Assembly (NCBI GenBank): GCA_035533295.1
Contig: DATLUA010000017.1
Coordinates: forward strand, 46,830 to 110,829
DNA from: JAGWJU01 sp035533295
Lineage (GTDB): Bacteria; Elusimicrobiota; Elusimicrobia; UBA1565; UBA9628
DNA: 64,000 bases
Reading direction: 5' to 3'
The translations under genes were made by a program, and so were the position numbers. Under the pieces are notes generated by a model. The model was not told the origin of the DNA. It did not search any database and saw only the letters and a program-made list of their open reading frames with translations. This document shows, piece after piece, positions 49,397 through 57,349 of the stretch. The number at the start of each line of letters is the position of its first letter. Position 1 is the first letter of the stretch.

Positions 49397-50005
49397 CTAC
49401 TTAGGAAGCTTGTTCCCCGTGATCACTTCATCGATGATCCCGTAGGTCTTGGCTTCTTCGGCGGACATGTAGTAGTTGCGCTCCATGTCCTTGCTGAGCT
49501 TCTCCAGCGGCTGGCCCGTGTGCTTGGCCATGATTTGCTCAAGGATTTCACGGGTCTTGGCCATCTCCTTGGCTTCAAGCACGATGTCGGTCGCCTGGCC
49601 CGAGATGCCGCCCACCAGAGGCTGGTGGATCATGATGCGCGACTGGGGCAGGGCGAAGCGTTTGCCTTTGGCGCCCGCGGCCAAGATAACCGCGCCGAAG
49701 GACATGGCCATGCCCATGCAGATGGTGGTAATCGGAGACTTGATGAACTGCATGGTGTCGTAGACCGCCAAGCCCGCGGTCACCATGCCGCCGGGCGAGT
49801 TGATGTAAAGGTTGATGTCCTTGCTGTGGTCGTCCGAGTCCAAATACAAAAGCTGGGCGATAAGCACGTTGGCCGAGTCCGTGGTGAATTCGCCCTCGTA
49901 GCCGCCGACGAAAATGATGCGATCCTTCAAGAGGCGGGAATAAATGTCGTAGCCGATGACGGCGCCCTGGTTGGCGCGTTCGATGACTTGGGGTATAAGA
50001 TTCAT
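49397..50005 (-). CDS. clpP: ATP-dependent Clp protease proteolytic subunit ClpP
   Basis: This serine peptidase forms the double-heptamer ring. Residues: catalytic Ser in MGMAMSFGAVILAAG, His in RIMIHQPLVGGISG, Asp near AEEAKTYGIIDEV. Other family blocks are LYINSPGGMVTAGLAVYDTM. I chose the ATG at 50005 (MNLIPQVIERANQG), 202 residues, with GGAGGAACC before it; an upstream in-frame ATG lacks this. TAGAAT at 50031-50026 is a likely -10 box. No ClpX or ClpA is in the window. It is upstream of the hrcA promoter but separately placed. Confidence 0.96.
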   Translation of the reverse strand: MNLIPQVIERANQGAVIGYDIYSRLLKDRIIFVGGYEGEFTTDSANVLIAQLLYLDSDDHSKDINLYINSPGGMVTAGLAVYDTMQFIKSPITTICMGMAMSFGAVILAAGAKGKRFALPQSRIMIHQPLVGGISGQATDIVLEAKEMAKTREILEQIMAKHTGQPLEKLSKDMERNYYMSAEEAKTYGIIDEVITGNKLPK

Positions 50006-50038
50006 GGTTCCTCCGGTTTCCGGATATTCTATCATCTC

Positions 50039-51958
50039 ATGGTGGCAAAGTCAGCCGTGACCAAGGAACATTTCGCCCGTTTGCGGGAACTGCTCGACAT
50101 CGAGCGCGAAGCGGAGAAGCGGCAGAACATCCAGGAAATCAGGCGATACCCCCTGGCCACTCGGGAAGCCCTGGGCAAAACCGCCTCGGGGCTAAATCTC
50201 GACGGCGTCGAGGAAGGCTTTAGCGGCATGCCGCTTCTGGCCCTCTCCCGGCCGAACTTGGGCGAGGAACTTAACCCGTTCCACGCCATGAACTCGGGCG
50301 ACAATGTCCTGGTGAGCTTCCCGCCGGGGATGGAGCCGTCTTCGTCCGAAGGAACGCTTTACAGCGTCGAGGATTATCGCGCGGTCGTGGCGCTCGCCCC
50401 GGCCGCGCCTAGAAAATTTCCGCGCGGCGCTTTTCAAATCGACATCCTGGGCTCGGACGCCACCTACCGGCGCATGAAGAAGGCCTTGGCTACGGTCATA
50501 GAAGCCAAGAAAAGCCGCCTCTCCGAACTGCGCGAGATCGCTCTTGGCCAAAGCGCCCCTCGAAAAGGCCGGACCCAGGCCGTCCGTTTCCTCAACGAAA
50601 GCCTCAACGAATTTCAAAGGCGTGCCGCCGCGCAATGCCTGGCCGCGGAGGACGTGGCGCTCGTGCACGGGCCTCCGGGAACCGGAAAAACCACGGTCTT
50701 GGTCGAGGTCATCCATCAAGCGGCTTTGCGCGGCGAGCGGATATTAGCCACCGCGCCGTCCAACATCGCGGTGGACAATATCCTGGAGAAGCTCTCTCCG
50801 GCGGGGCTGCGCGTGGTGCGGCTCGGGCACCCGGCCCGAACTCTTGAGTCCCTGCGCCGAAACAACCTGGCCGCGCTCATAGAGGAAGATCCGGCCTACG
50901 CGGAAGTGCGCGAGCTCGACTCCTGGCGCGAACGCCTCATCAAGCGCGGCTCGCGCTTTGGCCGCGGCCAGCTGGGCTACGGTGAAAAGCAGCGCCTCGA
51001 CCGCGAGACGGCCAAACTCTGGTGCCAGGCCCGGGACATCGAATACGACATTTCTCGCCGCATCATCGCGAGCGCGCAGGTGGTGCTGGCCACCCATGGC
51101 GGCATCTCTCAAAAGCTCGTCCGGGGGAAGTTCGATTTAGTCGCCTTGGACGAAGCCTCCCAGGCGACGGAGCCCTTGTCCTGGATTCCCCTGACGCTGG
51201 CCAACAAGGCCGTCTTCGCGGGAGACTCCCTTCAGCTTCCCCCCACTATTTATTCGAAAGACGCGGCCGCAGGCGGGCTCGCCATCACGCTCTTCGACCG
51301 CTTAAAGGACGTTCTGCCGGACTCCCTGCAGACGCTTCTGCGCGTGCAGTACCGCATGCACGAGGCCATCATGGGATTTTCCTCGGGCGAATTCTACGAG
51401 GGCAAGCTCATCGCGCACGAGTCGGTCCGGCGCCACACCGCCGCGGAGATGGACGGCGTCGAGGCCGACGACTTGACCGGCATGCCGCTGACCTACGTCG
51501 ACACCGCGGGCGCCGGCTACGACGAGTCGTGGAACGAGCTTTTGGAAAGCCGCGAGAACGCAGGCGAGGCCAAGCTCGCGGCCCGGCTCCTGAACAAGCT
51601 TTTGGCCGCGGGCTTAGCGCCTAGGAGCGTGGCCGTCTTGACTCCCTACGTGGCGCAGGCGCGGCTCCTGCGCGGCCTAATCAAGGTTCCGGGCCTGGAA
51701 ATCGGATCGGTGGACGGCTTTCAGGGACGCGAGAAGGAGGCCGTCATCGTCTCCTTAGTGCGCTCAAACCCGGACGCGGAGGTGGGCTTTCTCGCGGACA
51801 CCCGGCGCATGAACGTCGCCCTGACCCGAAGCCGGCGCCTGCTCATCGTCATCGGCGACAGCGCCACCTTGGGGCAAAATCCCTTCTACGCCCGCTTCAT
51901 CGACTATGTGGACCAGGCGGGCGCGCACCGCTCGGCCTACGAGTGGCCCGAAGCTTAG
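50039..51958 (+). CDS. SF1 helicase, IGHMBP2/SMUBP-2-like
   Basis: A 639-residue UPF1-like SF1B helicase for DNA or RNA. Walker A is VHGPPGTGKTTVLVEVI, motif II LVALDEASQATEPLSW, motif III FAGDSLQLPPTIYS, then LLRVQYRMHEAIMGF, VDGFQGREKEAVIVSLVRSN and the motif VI region MNVALTRSRRLLIVIGD. The N-terminal 200 residues form the stalk and barrel parts. The ATG at 50039 is preferred; the longer frame upstream runs antisense to clpP. TATTCT lies 8 nt before the ATG, so the mRNA may have a very short leader. A repair or RNA-processing role is inferred. Confidence 0.9.
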   Translation: MVAKSAVTKEHFARLRELLDIEREAEKRQNIQEIRRYPLATREALGKTASGLNLDGVEEGFSGMPLLALSRPNLGEELNPFHAMNSGDNVLVSFPPGMEPSSSEGTLYSVEDYRAVVALAPAAPRKFPRGAFQIDILGSDATYRRMKKALATVIEAKKSRLSELREIALGQSAPRKGRTQAVRFLNESLNEFQRRAAAQCLAAEDVALVHGPPGTGKTTVLVEVIHQAALRGERILATAPSNIAVDNILEKLSPAGLRVVRLGHPARTLESLRRNNLAALIEEDPAYAEVRELDSWRERLIKRGSRFGRGQLGYGEKQRLDRETAKLWCQARDIEYDISRRIIASAQVVLATHGGISQKLVRGKFDLVALDEASQATEPLSWIPLTLANKAVFAGDSLQLPPTIYSKDAAAGGLAITLFDRLKDVLPDSLQTLLRVQYRMHEAIMGFSSGEFYEGKLIAHESVRRHTAAEMDGVEADDLTGMPLTYVDTAGAGYDESWNELLESRENAGEAKLAARLLNKLLAAGLAPRSVAVLTPYVAQARLLRGLIKVPGLEIGSVDGFQGREKEAVIVSLVRSNPDAEVGFLADTRRMNVALTRSRRLLIVIGDSATLGQNPFYARFIDYVDQAGAHRSAYEWPEA

Positions 51959-51973
51959 CGCCGGCCGGCCCCG

Positions 51974-53086
51974 CTAATTCCCGCCGTCCCACGCGGCTCC
52001 CTTCAAGAACGAGAAGTTCAGCACGCTATCAAGCGCTTTCTCGAACGAAGCCTCCTGCGGCGCCGGCGCCGCTTGCGCGGCCGCGCCTTGGGCCTGGCTG
52101 AAGATTTGATTGAGGATATACGCCAGACGCACGCCGGCTTTTTCCAGCTGCTCATAAGCGATGGGCTGCATCTGCGTCATGTAGTCGGGCCCGAATACGG
52201 CCGCGTTCTGGGACGGATCGTAGTCCTGCGCGTAGACGGGCCGGATCACGCTCTTCGCGATGTAGAAACTCTCCACCGCGGACTGGTCCGGCAAATCGGA
52301 CGCTGAGGTCCACCCGCTGACGTCGCGGCTTCCCAAATCACCGTCGAGCTTCGCCGCCAAGTCCGCCGCGTCGGCGGCTTGGGCCTGGGCCGTTTCGGTC
52401 ATGGCGCCGTAGCGGGGCGTCAGCACGTCGTCCCATAGGGCGTGAAGATTGAGCGGCTGTCCCTCGAAAACGACCTTCTTCTTGTTGCCGCCCCAATCGT
52501 TGTCGTCGTTGATGTGCAGCGGCTGATGCTCGTCGCCCACGAAGTGGACCAGGAACATCAGGGCCAGCTGCCGGTCGCTCGAGGAGGAGCGTTGGGACTC
52601 CAGAATCTGCATGTCATATTTAATCTGGGCCATCACGCACTTCTTGGCCGGGTTGCCGTTGGTGTTGTCCGGGCAGTACTGCTCGATGTCCGAGGCATCG
52701 GGCGAGGCCGAGTTGGGGACGTTGGCGAAGTGCCAGGCGGAGCTCGCCTTCCACGGAATATCGATGGGCCCGAAGGCCGTCTGCTCGCCGGCGCCGATCT
52801 CGATGACCCCCGCGCAGACAAAGGGGCTCTGCTTGGCGTACTTGATCTCATCGGGGCAAGCGGCGATGTCCTCGAGCGCAACGTCATGGCCCTGGCTGTT
52901 CTGACCCAAAATCGCCTGCACGGCGCTCAAGGCCTGCGGGCTCAGCCGCTCCTGGGCGATGATGCCGATGGCCTTGTGTCCGACGAACCCCCAGGCGAAA
53001 AGCCGGGACGGGGCCAGCGTCAAGCTCCCGCCCAGCGCCAGAAGCGCGGCCAACCGAGCGCCCAGCCTTTTCTTCGCCATTCTCAT
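51974..53086 (-). CDS. Secreted S1/P1-type zinc nuclease (paralogue 2)
   Basis: A 370-residue nuclease of the same family as the gene at 10532-11485. A signal peptide ends SRLFA-W, again leaving the zinc-binding N-terminal Trp (WGFVGHKAIGIIAQERLSP). Zinc-ligand blocks are LALMFLVHFVGDEHQPLHIN, NKKKVVFEGQPLNLHALWDD and ESFYIAKSVIRPVYAQDYDP. It carries extra segments (EQTAFGPIDIPWKASSAWHF) and a longer C-terminal tail than paralogue 1. The ATG at 53086 overlaps the lon stop as ATGA, so translation is coupled to the Lon-like protease. This pairing is unusual. Confidence 0.92.
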   Translation of the reverse strand: MRMAKKRLGARLAALLALGGSLTLAPSRLFAWGFVGHKAIGIIAQERLSPQALSAVQAILGQNSQGHDVALEDIAACPDEIKYAKQSPFVCAGVIEIGAGEQTAFGPIDIPWKASSAWHFANVPNSASPDASDIEQYCPDNTNGNPAKKCVMAQIKYDMQILESQRSSSSDRQLALMFLVHFVGDEHQPLHINDDNDWGGNKKKVVFEGQPLNLHALWDDVLTPRYGAMTETAQAQAADAADLAAKLDGDLGSRDVSGWTSASDLPDQSAVESFYIAKSVIRPVYAQDYDPSQNAAVFGPDYMTQMQPIAYEQLEKAGVRLAYILNQIFSQAQGAAAQAAPAPQEASFEKALDSVLNFSFLKGAAWDGGN

Positions 53087-55494
53087 TTTCCTTTTATAAA
53101 GTCGACAAACACGGACCACCAGCCCTTCTTCGCGACGGCCGGGGCCGCGGCGGGCGCCGGCTCCAAGGCCAAGTCCAGGACCTGCTCGACGCGGGTCACC
53201 GGCGCCAGCTTCATGTTCTGGCGCACGTCCGCCGGAAGCAACTCCAGGTCGCCCTCGTTGGCCGCCGGAAAAATCACGGTCTTATAGCCCAGACGGTAGG
53301 CCGCCATCACCTTGTCCTTCAAGCCCCCGATGGCCCCCACTTCGCCGTGCAGGCCGACTTCGCCGGTCATGGCGACGCCGGGCTTGACCGCGCGGCCGGT
53401 CAGTTCGCTGACCAAGGCGGTGGTCATGGTGACACCGGCCGAAGGCCCGTCGATGGGCCCCGACGGGAAGGCGTTGATATCGAGGTCCATCTCCTTGAAG
53501 ACGGCCGGCTCGATGCCCAGCTTGGCGCTGTTGGCCCGGATGTAGCGATAGGCGTTGTTGGCCGAATCCTGGAACTGCTCCTTCATGAGCATGCGCAAAT
53601 TGAGCTTGCCGGCGCCGTTCCCCGAGACCGGAGTCTTAAGCGCCTCGACGGCCAGAACGCTGCCGCCCATGCCGTTGCTCATGACGGCGAGACCCGTCGC
53701 GTAGCCCACGCCGTTGTTCACGTTGACCCCGCGGAGCGCGTGCTTCTCGCGGCCGAGGTATTGGCGCACCATCTCCTTGGTGATCTCGGCGGGCATGCGC
53801 TTGCCGGAGTATTCCTCTTCCACCAAAAGCCCGCGCAGAAGCGCGCCCACCTGGCGCTTTAATTCCCGCACGCCGGGCTCGGCGGTGTAGCTCTCAACCA
53901 AGTACTCCATGGCCTCCGGCGTCATCGATATCGACTTGGGATCGAGGCCCAGGCTCCTGGCCGTCTGCGGCAAAACCTGGTTCCTCATGATGTCGGCCTT
54001 GGCCGCGGTCGTGTAGCCCGTGAACTCGACGATCTCCATGCGGTCGCGCAGAGCGGGCGGGATGCCCGACATGTCGTTGGCCGTCACGATGAAGAGCACG
54101 TTCGATAAATTATAGGGCACCTCCATGTAGTGATCCTGGAAGGTGTTGTTCTGTTCGGGATCCAATATCTCCAAGAATGCCGGTTGGGCGCTGCCCCGGC
54201 CGGACTCCTGGGGCATCTTGTCGACCTCGTCGAGCAGCATGACCGGGTTATTGACGCCCGCCTGCTTCATGAGCCGAATAATGGAGCCCGGCTGCGATCC
54301 CATGTAAGTGCGGCCGTGCCCGCGGATGTTGCTCTCGTCCGCGACTCCGCCCAAGGAGAAGCGCACGAACTTGCGCCCCATGGCTTCGGCGATGGCCTGG
54401 GCGATGGAGGTCTTGCCCACGCCCGGAGGGCCGATGAAGAGAAGGATGCCTCCGCCGTTGGACTTAGTGCGCTTCCTGACGGTCAAAAACTCCAACACGC
54501 GCTTCTTGACGCCCTCCAGACCCGAGTGGTCGCGGTCCATAATCTCCTTGGCCTCGGCCAAATCGTAGCGGTCCGTGGTGTGCCGAGACCAGGGCACGGT
54601 CGTCAGCCAGGAAATGTAGGTCTTGATTTTCTGGGCTTCCGAATCCCGTGGATTCATGTCGCTCATATTCGAGAGCTCGCGCAGCGCGACAAGTTCGACG
54701 CCCTGGGGCATCCCGGCGGTCTCGATTTTCTCCAAGAGGTCGGACTGCTCCTTGGCCTGCTTCTTGAGAAACGCCTGAGCGGCCGGGTCCTCCGAGTACA
54801 AGGAGGCTTTCTTGAGATTTTGGACGTGGCTGAAAAGCTGCGCGCGCAGCCCCTGAAGCTCCTCGGACTCGTCCTCGGCGTCGCTGGTTCCGCGGCGTCC
54901 GGGCAAAGCCAGGAGGGGGCGCCCGTTGCGGCCGGCGCCGCCTCCGTCAAATTCCCCCGCCGCCGTCATGGCGCCTTGCTCCGCGCCGCCTTTCTCCGCG
55001 GCGGCCGACATTCCCTCGAGTTCGGCCACGGCGGCCTCCGCCTTCGCCGCGGACGCCTTTCTCAAGGAAGCGGGAGAGCGCAGTGGCATGTCGCTCCGGA
55101 ACGTCTGCGGCGCGAACGGAACGACGGCTGCGCCCGCTCTCTTCAAATCTTGGGGCGCCGCCAAAACGTCGCCGCGGCGGCTCCGGAGCGCGGGCACAAC
55201 GGAAGCCGCCGGAAAAACCGTGCCGCCGGCCGCGGGTGAAAGCGCGCCGCCAATGCCGGCAACGGGCAGGACGGCGGAAAATGACGGGTCGAGGGCGCCC
55301 AGCTGGGCCAGCAGGCTCGGCGCCATCGCTTGGAAGCCTCCCGTTTCACCGACGCTCACGGGGACGGCCGGAATCGCATCAGCGCCGGCGGAGATTTCCC
55401 CATCGGCCTGGGCCCAGGAATTAATCGGCGCGCACAACGGCCACGCGGCAATCAAGAAAGCCGACGCAACCGCCGGAAATTTCAAAAGTCTCAT
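53083..55494 (-). CDS. lon: Lon-type AAA+ serine protease with signal peptide and no LAN domain
   Basis: The AAA+ and protease domains are complete: Walker A LFIGPPGVGKTSIAQAIAEA (residues about 353-370), Walker B VMLLDEVDKMP, catalytic Ser in PIDGPSAGVTMTTALVSEL (about 685) and Lys in AIGGLKDKVMAAYR (about 726-728). The first about 205 residues are unlike normal Lon: a signal peptide (MRLLKFPAVASAFLIAAWPL, with cleavage near SWA-QADG), then an Ala/Gly/Pro/Ser-rich region, and no LON substrate-binding domain. The helical neck (ELSNMSDMNPRDSEAQKIKT) is kept. AAGGAG lies 9 nt before the ATG. It is coupled to the S1/P1 nuclease. A cytosolic product from a later ATG is the main alternative. Confidence 0.85.
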   Translation of the reverse strand: MRLLKFPAVASAFLIAAWPLCAPINSWAQADGEISAGADAIPAVPVSVGETGGFQAMAPSLLAQLGALDPSFSAVLPVAGIGGALSPAAGGTVFPAASVVPALRSRRGDVLAAPQDLKRAGAAVVPFAPQTFRSDMPLRSPASLRKASAAKAEAAVAELEGMSAAAEKGGAEQGAMTAAGEFDGGGAGRNGRPLLALPGRRGTSDAEDESEELQGLRAQLFSHVQNLKKASLYSEDPAAQAFLKKQAKEQSDLLEKIETAGMPQGVELVALRELSNMSDMNPRDSEAQKIKTYISWLTTVPWSRHTTDRYDLAEAKEIMDRDHSGLEGVKKRVLEFLTVRKRTKSNGGGILLFIGPPGVGKTSIAQAIAEAMGRKFVRFSLGGVADESNIRGHGRTYMGSQPGSIIRLMKQAGVNNPVMLLDEVDKMPQESGRGSAQPAFLEILDPEQNNTFQDHYMEVPYNLSNVLFIVTANDMSGIPPALRDRMEIVEFTGYTTAAKADIMRNQVLPQTARSLGLDPKSISMTPEAMEYLVESYTAEPGVRELKRQVGALLRGLLVEEEYSGKRMPAEITKEMVRQYLGREKHALRGVNVNNGVGYATGLAVMSNGMGGSVLAVEALKTPVSGNGAGKLNLRMLMKEQFQDSANNAYRYIRANSAKLGIEPAVFKEMDLDINAFPSGPIDGPSAGVTMTTALVSELTGRAVKPGVAMTGEVGLHGEVGAIGGLKDKVMAAYRLGYKTVIFPAANEGDLELLPADVRQNMKLAPVTRVEQVLDLALEPAPAAAPAVAKKGWWSVFVDFIKGK

Positions 55495-55702
55495 GTCCCT
55501 TCTCCTTAATTAGCTTTCGTGCTCTGCCGATGGGCCTTCGCGTCGGCCGTTGTGGGAGTATAAGAGGATTGGCGCGGCTCGAAATGGGCACAATGGGTAG
55601 ACGCCCGCCTCCTTAAGCCCTACGCCGTTTTAGGCCCGAAGACCCACAGCGGACATATGCCCGCCCGCTGGCCGCGGACGCGCACGCCCCCGAAGTTTTC
55701 GC

Positions 55703-55708
55703 TATAAT
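55703..55708 (+). promoter_or_regulatory. -10 box of efp
   Basis: TATAAT lies 26 nt before the efp ATG, and GGGAGG follows as ribosome site, so this gene has a conventional leader. No good -35 was found at the usual distance. The 240-bp gap between lon and efp holds nothing else I could recognise. Confidence 0.55.
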
Positions 55709-55734
55709 AGGGAAAATTCAGGGAGGCATCCGGC

Positions 55735-56304
55735 ATGATCAGCACATCCGATTTCCGCAACGGGCTGGTGTTCGAGGACGACGGCGTGATCTATGAAATT
55801 CTGTCCTACCAGCACCACCGCAAATCCCAGTCCGCCGCGGTCTACCGCACCACGCTGCGCTCGCTGGCCACCGGCGGCATGGTCGAGCGCTCCTATCCCT
55901 CTGGCGCCAAGTTCCGCGAGGTGCCGGTGACCAAGCGCGAGAAGACCTACATCTACGACGAGGGCGCCAACGCCGTGTTCATGGACGTGGAGACATACGA
56001 GCAGGTGGCCTACCCCAAGGAGCGCCTGGGCGCCCAAGCCAAGTTCCTGCAGGAGAACATGCAGGTCCTGGGCGTCTACGTCGATGAAAAGCTCACCGGC
56101 ATTGAAATTCCCCCCAACGTGGTCCTGCTCGTCACCTCCACGGTTCCGGGCGTCAAGGGCGACTCAGTCTCCAACATGGTCAAGCCCGCCACTCTGGAGA
56201 CGGGCCTGGAGGTCCAGGTGCCGCTGTTCATCAAGGAGGGCGACCGCATCCGCGTGGACACGCGGACCTCGTCCTACGTCGAGCGCGCGGGCAAGGACGA
56301 ATAG
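55735..56304 (+). CDS. efp: Elongation factor P, tip lysine replaced by Gln
   Basis: EF-P rescues ribosomes at polyproline stretches. The 189-residue protein has the KOW/EFP N-terminal domain and two OB folds (FLQENMQVLGVYVDEKLTGI, PATLETGLEVQVPLFIKEGD, RIRVDTRTSSYVERA). The tip loop reads YQHHRKSQSAAVYRT where typical EF-P has ..VKPGKGGAFVR; ungapped alignment puts Gln at the usual Lys34 position. Post-translational modification as in E. coli therefore seems unlikely. The next gene starts inside the stop codon. Confidence 0.95.
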   Translation: MISTSDFRNGLVFEDDGVIYEILSYQHHRKSQSAAVYRTTLRSLATGGMVERSYPSGAKFREVPVTKREKTYIYDEGANAVFMDVETYEQVAYPKERLGAQAKFLQENMQVLGVYVDEKLTGIEIPPNVVLLVTSTVPGVKGDSVSNMVKPATLETGLEVQVPLFIKEGDRIRVDTRTSSYVERAGKDE

Positions 56305-56666
56305 TGGCCAAGAAAATACTGATTTTCGAGGACGACCCAGGCTACCAGGAGCTGCTCACGGCGCTCCTGGCCGAGTACGATCTCTCCGTATGCGCCAGCG
56401 TCGAGGAGGCATCCAAGCACTTCGGCTCCGGCATCTTCGACCTCATCCTCTGCGACATCAACCTGCTGGGCATGTCCGGCTTCGAGCTCCTGCAGCAGAT
56501 GAAGGACAGCGGCCTAAACGAAAGAATCCCTTTCATCTTCTGTTCGAGCCAATCCGACCCGGGGACCAAGGAGCGCGCGATGGAAATGGGCGCGACCGGC
56601 TTCGTGGCCAAGCCCTTTGACGCCGACGCGCTCACCGCCTTGGTGCGCTCTCTCCTCAAGTTGTGA
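56304..56666 (+). CDS. Single-domain response regulator (CheY-like)
   Basis: The 120-residue receiver domain (GTG start overlapping the efp stop by 1 nt) has KILIFEDDPGYQELLTALLA with the acidic pocket, the phosphoacceptor Asp in DLILCDINLLGMSGFELL, Ser in FIFCSSQSDP and Lys in GFVAKPFDADALTAL. No output domain is present. It may act on the kinase cluster to the right or on an unseen partner. Confidence 0.93.
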   Translation: MAKKILIFEDDPGYQELLTALLAEYDLSVCASVEEASKHFGSGIFDLILCDINLLGMSGFELLQQMKDSGLNERIPFIFCSSQSDPGTKERAMEMGATGFVAKPFDADALTALVRSLLKL

Positions 56667-57349
56667 TTAAAGCCGTCATCTTCGACGTCGACAATACGCT
56701 GACCGACTTCATGCGCACCAAGCGCGCGGCAGTGGAATCCGCGGTCGAGGGCATGCTGGACGCGGGCTTGGTCGCCGACAAGCAAAAGATGGTCGACAAG
56801 ATTTTCGAGACCTATTTTAAGGACGGCGTCGAGGACCAGAAGATTTTCGACAAGATTTTAAAGCAGGAAACGGGCTCCGTGGATTATAAAATCCTGGCCG
56901 CGGCCATCGTGGGCTACCGCCGGGCCAAGGCGGGCTCCATGTCCCTCTACCCGCACGTGAGCCTGACGCTCACGACTCTCCTTAAATCCGGCGTCAAGAT
57001 GGCGGTGGTCTCGGACGCGCCCAAGCTTGAGGTGTGGCTGCGCATCGTGGGCCTGGGCATGCACAATTTTTTCGACTGCGTGGTGACGGCCGAGGACGCG
57101 GGGGCCCGCAAGCCCGCGGCCGCGCCCTTCATGAAGGCCCTGGAACTCCTGGGCGTCAAGCCCGAGGAAGCCGTCATGGTGGGCGACTGGGCCGAGCGCG
57201 ACATCGCCGGCGCCAAGAAGCTCGGCATCCGCACGGCCTGGGCCAAGTACGGCGACACCTTTGACACCAAGGAGTCCGGCGCGGAGTTCGAGCTTGCGGA
57301 CATTTTGGAGCTGCTTTCCATCGTCCAAAAAGAGAACGCCCCCGCTTGA
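56663..57349 (+). CDS. HAD-superfamily phosphatase
   Basis: A 228-residue subfamily IA hydrolase (GTG start, GTGA overlap). Motif I is AVIFDVDNTLTDFM, motif II VVSDAPKLEV, motif III DAGARKPAAAPFMKA and motif IV VMVGDWAERDIAGAKKLGIR. The cap region is helical. The substrate may be a small phosphate such as a nucleotide, phosphoglycolate or other housecleaning target. It overlaps the subtilase gene by TTGA. Confidence 0.92.
   Translation: MIKAVIFDVDNTLTDFMRTKRAAVESAVEGMLDAGLVADKQKMVDKIFETYFKDGVEDQKIFDKILKQETGSVDYKILAAAIVGYRRAKAGSMSLYPHVSLTLTTLLKSGVKMAVVSDAPKLEVWLRIVGLGMHNFFDCVVTAEDAGARKPAAAPFMKALELLGVKPEEAVMVGDWAERDIAGAKKLGIRTAWAKYGDTFDTKESGAEFELADILELLSIVQKENAPA

Noticed and set aside
55495..55734. 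Possible small RNA or riboswitch in the lon-efp gap
   Set aside because: Apart from the efp -10 box and ribosome site I saw no stable conserved fold or known motif.
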